A model generated the notes under the pieces. The model was given only the letters and a program-made list of their open reading frames with translations. It was not told the DNA's origin and made no database searches. The position numbers were made by a program, and so were the translations under genes. A stretch of 42,822 bases of DNA. Origin: Actinomycetes bacterium (lineage in GTDB: Bacteria; Actinomycetota; Acidimicrobiia; Acidimicrobiales; Ilumatobacteraceae). The stretch is from the NCBI GenBank assembly GCA_025360105.1, contig JANYCT010000088.1:1-42822 (forward strand), given 5' to 3'. Numbering within the stretch: the stretch's first letter is position 1; each line of letters opens with the position of its first letter. Positions 30,643 through 40,069 of this stretch are shown piece after piece.

Positions 30643-33093
30643 GTGAGCGAATTTCGATACATGCCCGCGCTCGACGGGTTGCGCGCAATGGCTGTAGTCG
30701 CCGTGCTCTTTTTCCATGCCCAGTCGTCGTTTGCCCCGGGAGGGTTTCTGGGCGTTTCGGTCTTCTTCACCTTGTCTGGATACCTCATCACGTCGTTGCT
30801 GTTGAGCGAGCACGCCAACACGCGATCTATCTCCCTGCGCGCGTTCTACGCGCGACGGCTCCGCCGGCTCGCGCCGGGTTCGTATGCCTGCATCGCTGTG
30901 GTCATCGCCCTCGGCGCCACCTGGACGGCCTATCAACGTGAGCACCTCGCAGGCGACGTAGTGGCAGCGTTGGCGAACGTGTCGAATTGGAGGTTCGCAT
31001 TTGCATCGCGTTCGTACAGTGAGCTCTTCCTCGCCTCACCGAGTCCGCTCGCCCACTATTGGTCGCTGGCCATCGAGGAACAGTGCTACCTCGTGCTTCC
31101 GGTCGTGGTGTTGTTGGCGTTGCGGCGGGGACAGCGCACGCTCTTCGTCGTCACCGCTGTGTTACTGAGCGCCTCGCTGATAGCCACGCTGCTCACGACC
31201 AATTTCGACCTCATTTACAACGGCACGCACACCCGGGCAGCGGAGTTGCTGATAGGGGTATTGCTCGCGCAGGTTCTGTTCAACCGTCGTATCGCCGCAC
31301 GCTCGCTCACATGGTTCGGTGCTGCGGCGCTCGTCTCCCTTGCGGCACTCGTCGCGAATTCCGATGTTCGAGATCGCTGGCTCTATCGCGGTGGACTGCC
31401 CGCCGTGGCCGTGCTATCGGCCACGGTCATCGCAGCGCTCGTCAGCGGCGGTGTTCTCGCTCGCGCGTTGGCATGGCGACCGCTCGTGGCGATCGGCAAA
31501 ATCAGCTACGGCTTGTACCTCGTGCACTGGCCGCTCTTTGTCGTTCTTTCACCGGCGCGTACGCATCTACACGGCGTCATGCTCACGGCTGTTCGCCTCG
31601 CGATCAGTCTTGCTCTTGCCACGTTGTCGTATCACCAACTGGAGCTGCCCATCCGCCAGCGACACGTCTTGGCCACTCCACGCGTGGCATTGTCGGCACT
31701 GAGTGTCGCCCTGCCCACCTTGCTGATCGCCTCGTTGGTCGCCCTTCCTCTGGCGCACTACACACCCACCGAACAACTGCTCGCCAAAGGCGCATCTGGA
31801 CTGATGGACTTCAACGAGCAGTCCTCACTCGGCTCGGCGCAATTTGCGAAGAAGGTGACATACCCCGCACCTTCGCGCATCCTCGTCGTTGGCAGCGACA
31901 ACAGCCCCGTCACGCTGCTCGCGCTGCTCGGATACGACGTCATCGACGGCGTGCAGCCCGGATGTCCCATCGCCAACGCAGTAGAGGCACGTCTGTCCAA
32001 CGGCAGCATTCTCTCGACATCGGCGTGCGAGCCAATGCAGGATCGTTGGCCCCGACTGGTCACCACATCTCATCCGGACCTCGTGATCGTCTCCACCGGC
32101 TCCTTGGATCGGTCCCTCATCAAACGCGCGTCTGATACTGGATACCCGACCTCGGCCCAGCTCGTCGACTTTGCCGCCCGAGCGGAGGCCGCCTATGCCG
32201 ACATCGAGCATGACGTCGCGCTCATCGAGTCCGCAGGTGTGCCGATAGCCGTCGTAGATCACCCCGCGCCGATGGCCGCAGGGGACGCCCTCGAGAACGT
32301 GCACATGGCTCGACTGCGCTTGAGCCACCCTGAGATCGGGGGTTTCGTAACAACCGACCCGAATCTCATCACAACGGTGCACACTCTGCTCAGTGCTCCC
32401 GGCCGCAACGATCCGCGGCTGCGCGTGCTTGTCATCGGCGACTCCACCTCGTTCAATCTGGCCGAGGCTCTCAGCGACGCAGCGCCGGATCGACTGCACG
32501 TGATGTGGGCGGGTGAGAACGGCTGCGCCTTCGTGAGGGCGGAGCAAACACGCGCCAGAACTGCCGACCCCTGGACTCCGAATACCTGTGCGCCATTCGA
32601 CGTGAAGTTGCCGCCCCTACTTGACTCGCTACACCCACAGGTCGTGCTCCTCGTCGCCAGTCTGTTCGAGCTGACCGAACAGCGGTATCCGGGCGACCCT
32701 GCCGCGCACGCGGCCGGCGATCCGCAATACGTGGCCTTCCATGACTCCGAGATGGCTGACTTCTTGTCGATACTGCGCGCTCACGCCGTGCCGCTCCTCA
32801 TCGCCGATTCTCCTGCGATCACAGCGGGATGGGCCACAGCAGAACAGGCCAACCCCCTGCGCACTGCCGCGTGGAACGCGCAGATCCGCAGGTGGGTCGC
32901 GAGCTCACCATTCATCGGCCTGTTTGACTACAACAGTCCGTTGCAGGCCGTCGAGGCAACGCATGGCTCGATTCGTCCCGACGGCGTGCACCCCGAGATC
33001 ACCGCGTTGACCGATCTGGCGCGGGTCGTCTACGTCCCAGAATTGATCACTCAGACGGCCGTGTTACGGGCCGCACTGGGCCTCGCACCCTGA
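30643..33093 (+). CDS. Acyltransferase-3 (OafA/YrhL-type) membrane protein with two SGNH-like domains
   Basis: This 816-residue protein begins with the acyltransferase-3 motif YMPALDGLRAMAVVAVLFFH and GVSVFFTLSGYLITSLLL. About ten membrane segments run to about residue 375. The soluble remainder seems to be two SGNH-like domains. The second (about 590-810) has the GDS nucleophile at Ser601 (VIGDSTSFN) and Asp780/His783 in PDGVHPE. The first (about 410-580) begins VVGSDNSPVTLL, where GDS has become GSD. Such proteins O-acylate cell-envelope polysaccharides or glycolipids. The start is GTG 30643 (VSEFRYMPAL). The open frame extends upstream over the LLM gene and is not used. A link to steroid metabolism is not evident. 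Confidence 0.88.
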   Translation: MSEFRYMPALDGLRAMAVVAVLFFHAQSSFAPGGFLGVSVFFTLSGYLITSLLLSEHANTRSISLRAFYARRLRRLAPGSYACIAVVIALGATWTAYQREHLAGDVVAALANVSNWRFAFASRSYSELFLASPSPLAHYWSLAIEEQCYLVLPVVVLLALRRGQRTLFVVTAVLLSASLIATLLTTNFDLIYNGTHTRAAELLIGVLLAQVLFNRRIAARSLTWFGAAALVSLAALVANSDVRDRWLYRGGLPAVAVLSATVIAALVSGGVLARALAWRPLVAIGKISYGLYLVHWPLFVVLSPARTHLHGVMLTAVRLAISLALATLSYHQLELPIRQRHVLATPRVALSALSVALPTLLIASLVALPLAHYTPTEQLLAKGASGLMDFNEQSSLGSAQFAKKVTYPAPSRILVVGSDNSPVTLLALLGYDVIDGVQPGCPIANAVEARLSNGSILSTSACEPMQDRWPRLVTTSHPDLVIVSTGSLDRSLIKRASDTGYPTSAQLVDFAARAEAAYADIEHDVALIESAGVPIAVVDHPAPMAAGDALENVHMARLRLSHPEIGGFVTTDPNLITTVHTLLSAPGRNDPRLRVLVIGDSTSFNLAEALSDAAPDRLHVMWAGENGCAFVRAEQTRARTADPWTPNTCAPFDVKLPPLLDSLHPQVVLLVASLFELTEQRYPGDPAAHAAGDPQYVAFHDSEMADFLSILRAHAVPLLIADSPAITAGWATAEQANPLRTAAWNAQIRRWVASSPFIGLFDYNSPLQAVEATHGSIRPDGVHPEITALTDLARVVYVPELITQTAVLRAALGLAP

Positions 33094-33165
33094 ACAGCTT
33101 GCATGCGGGCTCGGCTTTGCAGTGATACGGCGGACGCGCTCGCGGAAATGGTGCAGACTGTGAGC

Positions 33166-33405
33166 ATGGGCTACGTCGTGCAGGTGGTGGTTGCGTTACG
33201 AAAGCCGCCGAGTGAGGCGTTGATGACCGCGCTCGATCATCTCTTCGGCGAGGCGAGTCACCAGCACGGCACCAAGACGGTCGAGTTGACCGAGCACGTG
33301 TCGGTGAGCGACGAAGCCGACGCGATCGCCTTCGTGCGGGGTCTGGTGATCGACGCGATTCCCGAGGGATCCAAGATCGCCGAGATCGTCGCCTCCCCAG
33401 ACTGA
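33166..33405 (+). CDS. Small hypothetical protein
   Basis: This is a 79-residue protein (MGYVVQVVVALRKPPSEALM...) with a short strand-helix pattern and many acidic residues. I do not recognise the family. In-frame starts at 33103 and 33148 would add 21 or 6 residues. ATG 33166 is chosen because the upstream part (MRARLCSDTADAL) looks unlike protein and overlaps the region just after the acyltransferase stop. It converges on the small gene at 33441. Confidence 0.5.
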   Translation: MGYVVQVVVALRKPPSEALMTALDHLFGEASHQHGTKTVELTEHVSVSDEADAIAFVRGLVIDAIPEGSKIAEIVASPD

Positions 33406-33440
33406 CGCGAGTTTCCCGGCGCCTAGAGAATCGGACGAAG

Positions 33441-33722
33441 TCAGTCGTCGGCCGGGTCGACGAGGAGGTCGACACTGAGCGCAAGCGCCGCCGCAAGCGC
33501 CGCCGCGCGCTCGATGATGACGGTGAAGATATAGCTCACACTGGTGCCGTCGAGCATGGGCGGATCACCCAACGATCGGATGAGCGCGCCGGGTTCGTCA
33601 GGAACGCCGATTGGCTTGATGTCGGGAAGAGTCCCGGCCTGACGCCAGATGTCGACGCCAGCCGACCGCTTCGCTTGGGGCCTTCTGCGTTGGTTGTTCC
33701 GGTTTCGTTGTGGGGCGTTCAC
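33441..33722 (-). CDS. Small hypothetical protein coupled to the SNF2 helicase
   Basis: This is a 93-residue protein. Its first 20 residues are basic and asparagine/arginine-rich (NAPQRNRNNQRRRPQAKR), the middle is proline-rich, and the end is a hydrophobic alanine/leucine helix (RAAALAAALALSVDLLV). The GTG start overlaps the SNF2 stop by 4 bp (GTGA), which indicates coupled translation. A basic tail and dependence on a helicase suggest a nucleic-acid or helicase accessory protein, but I do not recognise the family. Confidence 0.65.
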   Translation of the reverse strand: MNAPQRNRNNQRRRPQAKRSAGVDIWRQAGTLPDIKPIGVPDEPGALIRSLGDPPMLDGTSVSYIFTVIIERAAALAAALALSVDLLVDPADD

Positions 33723-36700
33723 AGGTCGTCCTCTGCGAGCAGTTGCTCAGGGCGCAGGCCCAGCGCAATACGGAGCTGATCGGCATTCAGGTCGGCCAGC
33801 GAACTCGACCGCGGCAACACCAATTGTGCGATGTGACGCTTTCCGTTCACGATTTCCTCAACACGTTCATCGATCGTGCCAGGGCACACCAGTCGATGCG
33901 AGATCACAGTGCGGCTCTGCCCTATGCGCCATGCCCGGTCGCGAGCCTGATCCTCGACGGCGGGGTTCCACCAACGGTCGTAGAGCACCACGTGGTTGGC
34001 CGAGGTGAGGTTCAGACCTGTACCACCCGCCTTCAGCGAAAGCACCATGGCACCCGGGCCCTGACCATTCTGGAAATCGGTGACCAATTCGTCGCGAGCC
34101 GTACGGCTGAGGCTGCCGTCGTAACAGGCGATCGGTAAGCCGGTGACCTCGGTGAGGTGCTCGGCAAGACGCCTGCCCCAGGTGGCGAAGTGTGTGAACA
34201 CCAGAATGCGTTCCCCCGAGGCGAAGACGGTCTCGACGATTTCCTCGAGTCGCACCAGTTTGCCGGATCGCCCAGCGAGTGGTCGTCCGTCATCGCGGTA
34301 CGCAGCCGGATGATTGCAAATCTGCTTTAGTGCCGTGATCGCAGCGAGAATGGCGCCTTTTTTGGCCTCACCACCAGCATCGGTAACGTCGGCCACGAGG
34401 GTGTCGAGCACCGCCTGATACAGACCAATCTGCTCGGGCGTCATCGTGCAATGATCGAGCTCGTCGATCTTGTCGGGGAGTTCGACGGCGACTTCGGGTT
34501 CGGTCTTGGTCCGTCTGAAGAGCAACATGCCGTTGAGTGCGCGCAGCGCCGATTCACCATCGCCCGCCATCTGGGCGATGAACGACGGACGCGGCCCGAC
34601 CAAGCCAGGATTCGTGAAATCGAGAATGGCCCACAGGTCGCCGAGACCGTTCTCGATCGGGGTGCCCGTGAGCGCAAGGCGTGTGTGCGCGCTCAAGCGG
34701 CGCAACTGCTGCGACGTATCGCTGCCGGGATTCTTGATCGCCTGCGCCTCGTCGAGCACGACGGTGCGCCACGGTATGGCCGCGAGCGCGTCGATATCGC
34801 GCACAGCTGTTGCGTAGGTGGTGATAACGATGTCGGCGCCGGCGATCTCTTGCGCAATCTGGTGAGCTGCGGCTCTGGCCGCACCGTGATGCACCACCAC
34901 CTTTAAGTCGGGGGCAAACCGGGCGGCTTCAGCCGCCCAGTTACCGACCACGGCAGCGGGAGCGACGACCAGCGTTGCCTCGGTGCCTGCGCTGCGGGCA
35001 AGATGAGCAAGCACCGTCGGCGTCTTGCCGAGGCCCATGTCGAGGGCAAGACACCCACCGAGTCCTGCGGCGTCGAGGAATCCGATCCACGCCACAGCCT
35101 CGGCTTGATAGCGGCGGAGCGTTCCGATGAATCCCGCGGGTTGGGTGATCGGCGAGCTCGAGACTTCGCTCGCGCGCGAGAGAATGTCGTTGGCCCAACT
35201 ATTGCCAAAGACGACCACTCCGCCCGACAGACCCGAGCCACCCAGACCCAGACTGTGCTGCAAGATCTCCGCGCCCGTGAGCTGCGTGATGGACTCTCGC
35301 TCGGCAAGGGCCGCGGCAGCCTGTTCGAGATCGAGGCGATCGACCTCGATCCATTTTCCGCGCGATTGAACCAGTGGGCGCGCTTGACGAGCGAGCGCCC
35401 TGATCTCCTCGGCGGTCAGTTCGACATCGTCGAACAACACCGACCACGCCACAGCGCTGAGTTGATGCGCTCCGACCACGGAGTTGGCGGGAGCGTCAGC
35501 GAACAGTCGCAGCGACGGCTTCGCCTTGCGACGCGACAGCGCGGGAAGTCGCACGTCGAAGCCGACGCGCGCCAGCGTTGGGCCGACCTCGGTCATGAAC
35601 TGCCATGCCTCGTCCTGGCTCAACGCGACATGCCCTCGGCGCGAACCACTCGCACGCTCGAGCGCTGGTAGGAGCCGACCGAGGCGCTGCCACTCAGTGA
35701 CCATCGAACGACGAGTGCCCTCGGTGCGCAGCGCCGTATCGATGGGAGTCAATGGGCCTTTGCCCGACGACACGAGTACCGAGACGAGCCATACTCCGCC
35801 CGCCGGCGGTTCATCGAGTTGCACGACGAGTCGCGGCCGATTGATGTCGGTCGCGGTGTGCGACCAGTGGTCGAGTCGCTTCGAGGTCGCGATCGCCAAG
35901 TTTGCATTGGCGCGAAATGGCACGCCATCGAGACTTGCGATGACGGTGTCATCCATGTCTCGCGGAGTCTTGGTGCTCGGCGGCAGGGCGGGCAGCTCCA
36001 TTCGCTCAATCCCTGTGCGCACGATGGCCTCGACTGTGGCCGCGATGACAGCGGTGGCGGTGGCTCGACCATCGCCACCGGTCACGGCAACGACAGCCCC
36101 CGGCATCACTGCGGCGAGCGCGGTGATGACTGCGCTGTCGATCAGCGCTGGGACCCAGTGCACAACCCCGTCGACGGCTCCGGCATCAGCGCGACCGCTG
36201 ATGCGCACACTCGGAACTACCGAACCTTGCGCGACGAGGCGCACACCCTCGAGCGCGACCCGACCGAGCCACTGCACGCTGGGTCCGACGCCCTGAGGTT
36301 CGTGACCACCACCGACAGCGACCAGCCAGCCCAGCGCATCCTTCATTGGAATGGCCACGGCGTCGGCTCGCGCCCCACCGGACAGCGGCACCCCCTGATG
36401 TAGTTGCCAGCCAACGGATGGACCACCGATGGCCTCGAGCCGGGTCGCCAGCTCGTCGTTGTTGTCGGCCGGCGAGCCACGCCCGGCAGCCCAGACCACA
36501 ACGAGGCCAGCCGACCATGACGCTTGCAACTGAGCCTCTTCGGGTTCGATGTACTCAGGCTCGTCGTCGACCGGGTCGTCGTTGTAGGCAGCTCGAGACG
36601 TCGCCCTGATCAACTCCACAGCAGAAGGCGGCAACGGCAACGGGGTGGGCCGCAGCCGGTTCGCAGTGTTGTGCAGACTGTCGAGCGTGTCGGTGAAGTC

Positions 36701-36895
36701 GGCCACGACCTGGTCGCGCTCATCGCCGCTGAGGTTCGCCACCGACCGCAGATCATCCTCGGCATCAGCGATCAGTCGATCGAGCAGAGCCAACGAACCA
36801 CGCGTATCGGCGCGAAGAAGATCCAGGTCGTTGTCCGAGCCCCAGCCTCCAGAGACTGCCCACACCGCCTTTTCGAGTTGTCGTGAATCGCTCAT
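33719..36895 (-). CDS. SNF2-family (SWI2/SNF2) helicase-like ATPase
   Basis: This 1058-residue protein has an N-terminal SNF2-associated region (about 1-560) with no sharp motifs. The ATPase core follows: Walker A LDMGLGKTPTVLAHL near residue 620, the DEAQ box LDEAQAIKN near 713 and LTGTPIENGLGDLWAILDF (motif III region). The C-terminal helicase domain ends in YDRWWNPAVEDQARDRAW and RIGQSRTV near 975. It is like mycobacterial HelZ (Rv2101). Such enzymes translocate on double-stranded DNA and act in transcription or repair. ATG 36895 (MSDSRQLEKAV) is chosen over ATG 36931. A small gene is coupled to its 3' end, and a 572-bp non-coding gap lies upstream. Confidence 0.9.
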   Translation of the reverse strand: MSDSRQLEKAVWAVSGGWGSDNDLDLLRADTRGSLALLDRLIADAEDDLRSVANLSGDERDQVVADFTDTLDSLHNTANRLRPTPLPLPPSAVELIRATSRAAYNDDPVDDEPEYIEPEEAQLQASWSAGLVVVWAAGRGSPADNNDELATRLEAIGGPSVGWQLHQGVPLSGGARADAVAIPMKDALGWLVAVGGGHEPQGVGPSVQWLGRVALEGVRLVAQGSVVPSVRISGRADAGAVDGVVHWVPALIDSAVITALAAVMPGAVVAVTGGDGRATATAVIAATVEAIVRTGIERMELPALPPSTKTPRDMDDTVIASLDGVPFRANANLAIATSKRLDHWSHTATDINRPRLVVQLDEPPAGGVWLVSVLVSSGKGPLTPIDTALRTEGTRRSMVTEWQRLGRLLPALERASGSRRGHVALSQDEAWQFMTEVGPTLARVGFDVRLPALSRRKAKPSLRLFADAPANSVVGAHQLSAVAWSVLFDDVELTAEEIRALARQARPLVQSRGKWIEVDRLDLEQAAAALAERESITQLTGAEILQHSLGLGGSGLSGGVVVFGNSWANDILSRASEVSSSPITQPAGFIGTLRRYQAEAVAWIGFLDAAGLGGCLALDMGLGKTPTVLAHLARSAGTEATLVVAPAAVVGNWAAEAARFAPDLKVVVHHGAARAAAHQIAQEIAGADIVITTYATAVRDIDALAAIPWRTVVLDEAQAIKNPGSDTSQQLRRLSAHTRLALTGTPIENGLGDLWAILDFTNPGLVGPRPSFIAQMAGDGESALRALNGMLLFRRTKTEPEVAVELPDKIDELDHCTMTPEQIGLYQAVLDTLVADVTDAGGEAKKGAILAAITALKQICNHPAAYRDDGRPLAGRSGKLVRLEEIVETVFASGERILVFTHFATWGRRLAEHLTEVTGLPIACYDGSLSRTARDELVTDFQNGQGPGAMVLSLKAGGTGLNLTSANHVVLYDRWWNPAVEDQARDRAWRIGQSRTVISHRLVCPGTIDERVEEIVNGKRHIAQLVLPRSSSLADLNADQLRIALGLRPEQLLAEDDL

Positions 36896-37467
36896 CACAG
36901 TCCCGTCAGAATTCGCCGTTTCCTGCCGCATCGCGCCGCCCGAGGGCCGCTCTCACCGATGCCGACGGACGTTCGCCCCTCGTCACCGGACCCGACTCGT
37001 CAACCGGCTCCGCCCGGGTGGACGGAACTGTCGCTGACACCAAGAGACAACGCGCACGGATCTCAAGGGGCGGGGCAACGACGCTTCAACACGGCGCCCC
37101 TGCAGTGGCACAGCGTACCTGCTGCGTCGGCATACGGGCGCAACTCTGCAGCAATGTAACTTTCGCACAACGCGCGAAGTTTACGTCTCGCTGCGCATGG
37201 GGTTTGGTGAGAAAGCCACGTGTGGCGTGGGCAAATGACCAGCCCCTCGACGCTTCTGGGGAGTGTTCCTCTTCAATCGATCAGCACATGGTCAGGACGC
37301 GTCGGGCGCTGCCTCAGCGACACCATCGAACCACAGACATGAGGCGATTTCGTTCATCACCACACAGTAGCGACGTGCGTGAGCATCTACGCCGCCCCCT
37401 GACGACGCACTATGGTCGCGAAGACTGAACGGCCTCTGGTCGGCGTAGGGATCCGGAGGAGACGCAC
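36896..37467. other. 572-bp non-coding gap between divergent SNF2 and MFS-cNMP genes
   Basis: No convincing gene is seen. A 181-residue open frame on the plus strand (36883-37428) has composition unlike protein: it is rich in Arg, Ser and Thr, with no hydrophobic core. The gap holds an imperfect inverted repeat at 37156-37184 and, just before 37468, the GGAGGAG ribosome-binding site of the MFS gene. The gap must contain promoters for both divergent genes. A leader RNA is possible but I recognise no known class. Confidence 0.6.
37156..37184. promoter_or_regulatory. Imperfect inverted repeat in the SNF2/MFS gap
   Basis: The arms GTAACTTTCGC and GCGAAGTTTAC (9 of 11 positions pair) flank a 7-base centre, ACAACGC. 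It is the most AT-rich part of this gap and lies between divergent genes, so it could be an operator or promoter element. Confidence is low because only one copy is seen. Confidence 0.3.
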
Positions 37468-39144
37468 GTGAGCGAACTAGGCGACTCGATTCGCGAGTCG
37501 AAGAGCGCGCTCGCTGAAGTCTTTCGCAACCGCAACCTGCGCCGCCTGAACCTCGCTTTCGCCGGCTCGATCATCGGCGACTGGGCCTACGCCGTCGGTG
37601 CATCGGTCTACGCGTATCGTCAGGGCGGCGCCACCGCGGTGGGGGTTCTCGGCGTCGTTCGCTTCCTGTCGATGGCAATTCTTGCCCCGATCACGTCGAT
37701 GCTCGCCGACAAGTTCGATCGTAAGAGGGTGATGATTGCCGCCGATGCACTTCGCGTGGTGCTGGTGCTCGGCGCGGCGCTCGTGATCAGCCTGGACGGA
37801 CCGCCGATCGTGGTCTACGCCATCGCTATCCTCACGGCGCTCACGGGCACCGCCTTCCGGCCGGCGCAGGCGTCGTTGATGCCGTCGCTCGCCAATCATC
37901 CCGGCGAACTCAGCGCGGCGAATGTTGCCTCGAGCACCATCGAGAGCGTCGGCTTCTTCGTCGGCCCGGCCATCGGCGGCCTGCTACTCGGGATCACCAG
38001 CATCGCCTGGGTTTACGTCTTCGACGCGGCCACGTTCGCGTGGTCGGCGCTGTGGGTGATGGGCCTAGACCCCGCACCACGCACCGAGACTGAGACGGCA
38101 GAGGACAGCGAAGCTCGCGCCGAGGACGCGGCTGAGCCAAAAGGAATGTTCGCCGGCGCAAGCGATGGCTACCGCGAGATCTTTCGCAATCGCGACATTC
38201 GGTTGCTTGTCGGAATGTATTGCGCCCAGACGGTAGTGGCCGGCGCCTCAATCGTGTTCGGCGTTGCGATCGCGCTCGATCTGTTGCAGCTCAAAGAGAG
38301 TGGGGTCGGCGTGATCAATTCAGCCTTCGGTGTGGGTGGCCTCGTCGGAGGGTTCGTTGCGTTGATGCTCGCCCAACGCGGCAAACTCGCCCGCGATTTC
38401 GGGCTGGGCGTGATCTTGTGGGCTGCGCCGCTGATGATCATCGCCGCGTGGCCGACTCTCCCCGTCGCGCTGTTCGCGATGGTGTTCGTCGGCGTCGGCA
38501 ACTCAATCGTCGACGTAAACGCCTACACGATCCTGCAGCGACTCGTTCCCGACGAAGTCATGGGCCGCGTGTTCGGTGCCATGGAAAGCGCCATCATCGG
38601 CGGCATGGCACTCGGAGCACTCCTGATGCCGTTCCTGATCCACACGGTCGGACTGCGTACCGGCCTTGTCATCCTCGGCTCGGCGATCACCGTGGTCGCC
38701 GCGCTCGGTATCTCGGGCCTGCGACGTATCGACCGGGTGGCGCTCGCACCGGAGGGCCTCGAACTTCTCCGCAGCGTGTCGATACTCGGCATGCTGCCCG
38801 AAAACGTGCTCGAACGTCTCGCGCGCAGCGCAAAGCTGGTCACGGTCCCCGGCGGGCAGGTGGTGTTCAGCGAGGGCGATGCCGGTGATCTGTTCTATGT
38901 GATCGAAACGGGCACGGCGGACGTCTCCATCGCCGGCAAGGTCGTGAACTCGCTCGTCGTCGGAGATTCCTTCGGCGAGATTGCGTTGCTGCGCAACATC
39001 CCAAGGACTGCATCGATCACCGCGACGAGCGATCTGACGGTGCGAACGATCGGGCGTGACCGCTTCATTGCAGCGGTCACGGGTCACGGCGACGCGGCCG
39101 ATCAGGCAGAGTTGGTCATCGGGCCGTTGTTGGCCGGCCGCTGA
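37468..39144 (+). CDS. MFS transporter fused to a C-terminal cyclic-nucleotide-binding domain
   Basis: This 558-residue protein has about twelve membrane segments in two halves (about 25-205 and 240-420) separated by an acidic linker (TETAEDSEARAEDAAE). DKFDRKR in loop 2-3 fits the major facilitator superfamily, and FRPAQASLMPSL fits exporter-like relatives. Residues about 430-545 form a cyclic-nucleotide-binding domain. VVFSEGDAGDLFYVIETG and VGDSFGEIALLRNIPRTASI include the phosphate-binding Glu and Arg of the cAMP/cGMP cassette. A carrier gated by cAMP or cGMP is inferred. The start is GTG 37468 with a GGAGGAG ribosome-binding site. It converges, over 12 bp, on an MBL-fold hydrolase. Confidence 0.9.
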   Translation: MSELGDSIRESKSALAEVFRNRNLRRLNLAFAGSIIGDWAYAVGASVYAYRQGGATAVGVLGVVRFLSMAILAPITSMLADKFDRKRVMIAADALRVVLVLGAALVISLDGPPIVVYAIAILTALTGTAFRPAQASLMPSLANHPGELSAANVASSTIESVGFFVGPAIGGLLLGITSIAWVYVFDAATFAWSALWVMGLDPAPRTETETAEDSEARAEDAAEPKGMFAGASDGYREIFRNRDIRLLVGMYCAQTVVAGASIVFGVAIALDLLQLKESGVGVINSAFGVGGLVGGFVALMLAQRGKLARDFGLGVILWAAPLMIIAAWPTLPVALFAMVFVGVGNSIVDVNAYTILQRLVPDEVMGRVFGAMESAIIGGMALGALLMPFLIHTVGLRTGLVILGSAITVVAALGISGLRRIDRVALAPEGLELLRSVSILGMLPENVLERLARSAKLVTVPGGQVVFSEGDAGDLFYVIETGTADVSIAGKVVNSLVVGDSFGEIALLRNIPRTASITATSDLTVRTIGRDRFIAAVTGHGDAADQAELVIGPLLAGR

Positions 39145-39156
39145 CCCAGCCAACAA

Positions 39157-40014
39157 CTACGCGATAGGAGTACCGATACAGATGGTGTCGCCTTCGCGGG
39201 CAGCATGTACGCGCAGTCCATCGATGCCCTGAAACGACTGCTCGATGGCATCCACCTGGACGTCGGTGCGATCGGGATCGTGGTGGAACAACAGCACACC
39301 TCGTGCGCCCGCTCGTTTGGCGAGCTCGATCGGGTAGTCGACCGCAGAGTGCCCGAAGTGTAAACGACCCGGGAGCTCGCTGGCTGTGTACTGCGAATCG
39401 TGGATGAGCAGATCGACCCCGGCGCACAGTGTCATCGCGGCCTCGTGATACGGGCCGAAGCCATCGGGCCCCGGGCCCATTTCTCCTGCCGGGCCATGAT
39501 CGGACATGTACACGATGCTGCTATGGGCATCACTGATGCGGTAGCCCATCGCACGGCCGCCCGGATGCGGGATCTCGCGAGCCAACACGGTGAAGCCCTC
39601 GATCACACATTCGCCTTCGTCGATGGTGTCGAAGGACCAGGTGCCGCGCAAGTCCGTAGGGCCGATGGGAAACGCTGGCGCGCGCATGGTCTCACTGAGC
39701 AGCTCGAGTGCTGTCGCCCCCTGCTCGGGCACGATCACTCGGGTGACGGCATCGTGATTGTCCGCAGACTTGAAGAACGGAAGTCCCATCATGTGATCCC
39801 AATGCAGGTGCCCGAGCAGAATCGTTCCATGGAATGCCTCGCCGCCGAGGAGTGCAGGCACAGCACGAAGTCCGGTTCCCGCGTCGAGGAGGAGCCGGGG
39901 CACCTCTTCGTCGTCATGGGCAACCGCAATGCACGACGTGTGACCGCCAACGACGGCGAAGGCCGCACCCGGTGCGGGCGTCGACCCCCGCACTCCACAC
40001 AGATGGATTCGCAC
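39157..40014 (-). CDS. Metallo-beta-lactamase-fold hydrolase (RNase Z/phosphodiesterase-like)
   Basis: This 285-residue protein begins MRIHLCGVRGSTPAPGAAF and has LLLDAGTGLRAV, the metal motif H-x-H-x-D-H in GHLHWDHMMGLPFF, VYMSDHGPA and LIHDSQYT with a further His in GHSAVDY. This layout is that of the small MBL-fold phosphodiesterases and RNase Z relatives rather than true beta-lactamases. The substrate is unknown. Its tail-to-tail neighbour carries a cyclic-nucleotide-binding domain, so a cyclic-nucleotide phosphodiesterase role is a testable idea but not shown. ATG 40014 begins the protein at the family start. Confidence 0.88.
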   Translation of the reverse strand: MRIHLCGVRGSTPAPGAAFAVVGGHTSCIAVAHDDEEVPRLLLDAGTGLRAVPALLGGEAFHGTILLGHLHWDHMMGLPFFKSADNHDAVTRVIVPEQGATALELLSETMRAPAFPIGPTDLRGTWSFDTIDEGECVIEGFTVLAREIPHPGGRAMGYRISDAHSSIVYMSDHGPAGEMGPGPDGFGPYHEAAMTLCAGVDLLIHDSQYTASELPGRLHFGHSAVDYPIELAKRAGARGVLLFHHDPDRTDVQVDAIEQSFQGIDGLRVHAAREGDTICIGTPIA

Positions 40015-40069
40015 TCAGGCGACCGACGCCACGATGCACGCAAACATGCTGAGACGATATCCGCGAATC

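Noticed and set aside
36883-37428. 181-codon open frame in the SNF2/MFS gap
   Set aside because: Rich in Arg, Ser and Thr with no hydrophobic core, no ribosome-binding site, and its start lies inside the SNF2 gene. I treat the gap as non-coding.
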